Positions 56,883 to 60,585 of a stretch of DNA of 60,585 nucleotides are shown here, piece by piece (position 1 is the stretch's first letter; each line of letters begins with the position of its first letter). Location: the NCBI RefSeq assembly GCF_963678635.1, contig NW_026970927.1:1-60585 (forward strand). Direction: 5' to 3'. The notes beneath the pieces are model-generated. The model ran no database searches. It saw only the letters and a program-made list of their open reading frames with translations, and had not been told where the DNA came from. The translations under genes and the position numbers were made by a program. This stretch comes from Symsagittifera roscoffensis. Lineage: Eukaryota; Xenacoelomorpha; Acoela; Convolutidae.

Positions 56883-59800
56883 CTTCCACGTAAGTCTTGA
56901 GCCATGTCTGTGGGACAGCGAAGTAGTGGACCACAGCCCCTGCGAATCCCATGAACACGAGCAGGATGAAGCCATACATGAGATACCTCCAGGGCAATGC
57001 ACTCACTCTGCTGCGGGTGGTTTTCCTCGCCCAAATCATTTCTAGATTGGGGAGGGGCAGGGATAGTTTCAATCAGACATTATTAGCTTCTAACGGAAAA
57101 GAGATCTGCGGATGGGATGGATTGCAAAAAGCTTTCTGGAGGCGTGAAGTTTGTTTGATGAATGTAAAAATGAGCCGTTAAAATGAGCTGTTGATGGCAA
57201 GTGTTTCTGTAAAAAAAAAACGTTTTTTTTTTTGGGTTTTTTAGCCCATAATTTAAATTTTTTGGCTCCGAAAAAACTTTCTTGCTTGAAATTGACTATC
57301 TTCCATTAAAAATTTTGAGCAATAAATTTTGCCACTAAAAGTACCCGGGATGACGTCCTTAAGAGAAAAACGCTTATCATACAATTTCATATATGGCGAC
57401 TATGGAAAAAATGATTATCATACAATTTTCATACAAAATATTAAAACTATATTAAACGTTTTTAGAGAAAATACTTCTGTTCTATTTCCATCTTTTGAAT
57501 CTTTCTGCTCAATAAAAACATGATTTTAATTTTGGTTTAAAAAAATGCTTATCCTAGTATTTTCACATATGAAAATTGTATGATAAGCATTATGCTCTAG
57601 AAAAAATAAAATCTTCAAAATCAATTTAACGATGTTTCTGGATGAACTTACATGAGTTTTAGAAAAAAAATTTATTTAAAGAATGCATTTGGATTCTCAA
57701 AAACATGATGTTAGTTTTGGTGAAAAAAAGGCTTATCATATAAATTTCATGTATGAAAATTGTATGATATGCATTTTTTCATTGGCAAAAAACACAATTT
57801 TGAGGTAAAAAATTTTTAATCCCTTTTTTGGTTGCAAAACTGCTTTTGTGCTCAAATATAACTTTGCAAAAAAAAATTTTCCATGCAAAATTTGACTTTT
57901 TGTGTTTATATAAGTTTTTCACCCAAAAAATCCAAAAATAACAAAAAAAAAATTTTTTATGAACACGATTATGATTTTGATATTTCATTTGCTAGGATAA
58001 AAATAAATTTGTAAAAAAAACAGGCCTTTTTTCTCTCAACTACCAAAAATTTAAAGCCAAAAATTATCAAGCCATATTCAAAAAGTTACATTTTTGGTAT
58101 ATAATTCCATGTGAAAATGTAAAAATTAACTTGAGTGGTAAAATCACCAAATGCAGTTTAACTGCGTGGTAACTGCCAGTTATACTCTATGTTTGCTTAT
58201 GACAAAAAGTCCAGGGTTAGTGTTTCGAATGAAACACAAAACTTCCCAACCGATATTTTTTGGTATTTACATTCATGGAAACAATGCTTATCATACAATT
58301 TCATAGTATGGAAAAAATGCCTATCATAATATTTCATAGTATGGCAAAAATGTTTATCATGCTATTTTGATAATTTTTTTTTCGTCTATGAAATAGTATG
58401 ATAAGCTTTTTTTTCAGAATATGATATATAATGATAAGCATTTTTATCAACCCGGGTAATAGTGGGCTGAAATGCGCCACATTCAAATTCAAGTCTAGAA
58501 TGTCTGATTTGAAACAAGTATATCCCTGGATCCTTGTACTCATTGTAGACAGCCACGAATCTGTTGGCACCACTGCCAGATAAGAATCCGAAGTTGGATC
58601 CCCCGTTGGACTCAGTGTACACCTCCAGTTCAAGGTCATAGAGGGCCGATTGAGGACTGACTTTGCTCAATTCACACATGCAGTGTTGCAGCACACACTA
58701 AATATTGTGCCATACCCGATATCTTTAATAGCCGCAAAAAAGAACTTCTCTCAAGAAAATAACTCAGTCTGAAAAAGCGAAATTGATAAAAATTTAAAAT
58801 GCTTGGACAGGTTGGATCGTCTTCCAATTTCTAATTTTCATATTACGAAAACTTGTATATATTCCAAATTTGGGGTATGATGTTTTGTTTGAATTATGAA
58901 AAGACAAGGAAATCTATAATAACTTTTTTGTTTTTCCGCTGTATGTTTTCATGTAATCCACTGTATGTTTTCTCCATGGAACATTGCCTCGATGTCAGAA
59001 CTCCATAGCGTTTTAGAAATTATGAAAATAAGTACCGTTCAAAAAATTTGGAGAGAGGGGTCAGAAACTAGACTGATAAATGAAGCAGAAGATTTTTTTC
59101 AAGAAAAGATATTTTATTTTATTTTATCCTTTTGCAGTTTGACCTGGTTTCAATCAGATCAAAAATTTCTTGATTCTAAGCAAATTTTCTGAAAAGCGTA
59201 ATGAAGTTGGTGGTTTTGGTTTTTGTTTATGCACGCCATGATACGTGAGATGCCTTAAAAACCAATCATTTGCATAAAAAAAAACTTACAATTTCCTCTT
59301 TCGACAACAGCCCATAATTGCGTGTCTTATACTGAAAAATAGCATACGCATCCACTTTGTTCACCCGCTCATGGTGGAAATTGCCCCCCAGTTTAGCGGC
59401 CCCTATGTCTCCCCCCACGTGATTAACTCCTCCATTGTAGTGGGGGAGCTCAATCGGACAGTCTCGTATATCGTTGACAATTGTTGGCTGCTGGGCGAAG
59501 TTTTTGGGACTGAAGCACAATATCGAATAACCAAAAGGAAGATATCCGAATCTCACATTCAATGTCACAGTAGAAAATGAGCTGCCTTAATGAAACTCAT
59601 AGGAAACGGGCTTCATTTTTCAATTGAAAGTTGAGTGGTTTTAGAACCCACCGTGAGCCGTATTCGTCAATTGACGGTGAGTTGCCATTTGCAGCCTAAC
59701 AAGAATAAAATAAAAATTTCGCTGTTCATTTTTTATTATTAAACAACAGCTAAATCAAGGGTTTGGTCAATTTCTAACATTATCATATACATTTCGGGTA

Positions 59801-60155
59801 CATTCTGTGTTCAAAATGATGTTCAAGAAAATGATTAAAAATTAGCTAAATAAACTTTGAGTTCAACACTCCTCGGCAAGAACGAAAAAAAAGCTTTATT
59901 GCCCAGTTTTGAAAAGTTCTCAACTATTGATTAAATTTCATGCTTTTTTGTAATGCATGAGAAAAGATTTTAAAAACAATTTTTATTTTACCCGCCGTTG
60001 AAATTTTTGCAGCTGTCTGCTGGGTTGCCGAATATGTCAACTGGGGGGCTGAAAGGTGAAGAGGGGGGTTGGTGATTGTGGTTGGAGCTTGAATTGAGGT
60101 CGGCTTCTGTTGACTTTTTAGTAGGAGGAGCAGAGATGAGATGGGGAGAGTCTTT
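56883..60155 (-). CDS. Unrecognised membrane-protein gene, right copy (partial)
   Basis: Exons match the left copy: 59992-60155, 59290-59581, 58697 to about 58459, and 56883-57041. Here the third exon is open through VYTESNGGSNFGFLSGSG, because 58611-58613 reads GAG where the left copy has a stop. The order predicts a Ser/Pro-rich region, a Cys-containing soluble domain (NFAQQPTIVNDIRDCPIELP; CVLQHCMCELSKV), then one membrane span near the C-terminus and a short tail. A second frame through the membrane exon (...NDLGEENHPQQSE) is also open for 20 codons with donor GAG|GTATCT, so the reading there is uncertain. There is no own terminal exon downstream; 40268-40380 is in phase if the left exon set is skipped. 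Upstream exons may be beyond the window. Confidence 0.4.
57342..58458. mobile_element. Family D element (hairpin-rich), right copy
   Basis: Copy of 48585-49641 with better-preserved ends: TACCCGGGATGACG at the left, TTATCAACCCGGGTA at the right. Contains the same two-way 'atgcttatcatacaatttcat' units, including the palindrome around 57565. The third exon frame of the right gene copy reads straight into its right end. Confidence 0.55.
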
Positions 60156-60585
60156 CTGAAAGCAATTTGGTTTAACTCACAATTGAAGTTTTAATTATAA
60201 AACTTATCACAAAACGTATTATTTTTATAAAAATTATCAGGTATAAGAAGAAAGTTACTATACGCTTACAAGCTGGTCAGCTGGGGAAAGCAGTGGTTGT
60301 CCGGGAAAAATAAAAACTGGCCAGGTAGTATGCCAATCGTTATTCCAGCAGAGGATAACAACTTGTATCACTATTTTAAGTGTTTCAAAAAATTACGATC
60401 CATCAGGAACATTTTGAGTTCTACTTATCACTTTGCCGCGTGTATTTTTGTGGTATACACCAAGTAGAATGCGAAAGCGATTGCCAAAAAAGCTATCTTT
60501 AAGAGGATATTTTCAGCAGAAGTTCACAAATTGCCCTTTAATTAACTTTTTGCAATATCTGCATACGGTGCAAAAAAAATAAATA
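60156..60585. other. Right edge of the window
   Basis: Copy of 51290-51720. No supported coding; it should hold intron or upstream sequence of the right gene copy. Confidence 0.35.

Larger units (their letters stand above)
52115..60585. repeat. 8.7-kb tandem duplication, right unit (runs off the window)
   Basis: Collinear copy of 43430-52114: R3, R4, then the unique segment with its family D element and exon set. By eye most positions are identical, with scattered substitutions and small indels, and the exons differ least. The window ends before the counterpart of 51735, so the right breakpoint is not visible. Confidence 0.9.

Overview
This is a eukaryotic, almost certainly invertebrate metazoan, nuclear contig. 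It is AT-rich and intron-bearing, has one 200-N assembly gap (24825-25024) and is heavily populated by transposable elements. The evidence for an animal is a SoxF-type HMG-box gene, a Fanconi anaemia FANCL gene, a mitochondrial methionyl-tRNA formyltransferase, a Bel/Pao LTR retrotransposon, non-LTR reverse-transcriptase remnants and hAT-type MITEs. I cannot place the species; the proteins look fast-evolving. Nothing bacterial, viral-genomic or CRISPR-like is present. Layout, left half: 21-1135 (minus) is the first coding exon of a ferric-reductase/NOX-like membrane flavocytochrome that runs off the left edge. 2454-8412 (minus) is a Bel/Pao element with an uninterrupted 1865-codon gag-pol, a 5-bp target-site duplication, and a truncated 5' LTR with no room for a primer-binding site. 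8931-10110 is a degenerate ATCC satellite. 11653-13799 (plus) holds the last two exons of FANCL and 14165-16739 (plus) a three-exon MTFMT, head to tail. 16740-25602 has no recognisable gene, only repeats (tRNA-like SINEs, a MITE) and the gap. 25603-28324 (minus) is a three-exon SoxF gene with the intron inside the HMG box. A phase-consistent three-exon gene of unknown identity is proposed at 29603-34317 (minus). Right half: 33.3-41.6 kb is a bed of short elements. They include two insertions of a hAT-type MITE with exact 8-bp target duplications, a 926-bp element with TACCCGCATCCA ends and a 4-bp target duplication, a 312-bp near-perfect palindrome, and several copies of an unclassified ~550-bp family with a hairpin near its 3' end. 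From 41607 to the window end the sequence is built by two nested tandem duplications. The first is a 3.26-kb unit carrying a decayed LINE reverse transcriptase (R1, R2). The second is an 8.7-kb unit (43430-52114, then 52115 to beyond the window) that copied half of R1, all of R2 and a set of minus-strand exons. Those exons encode an unrecognised, probably single-pass membrane protein. The left copy of the exon set carries a nonsense codon, the right copy does not, and a single terminal exon at 40268-40380 is in phase with both. All exon models rest on reading frame, splice signals and family resemblance read by eye; no transcript or database evidence was available.
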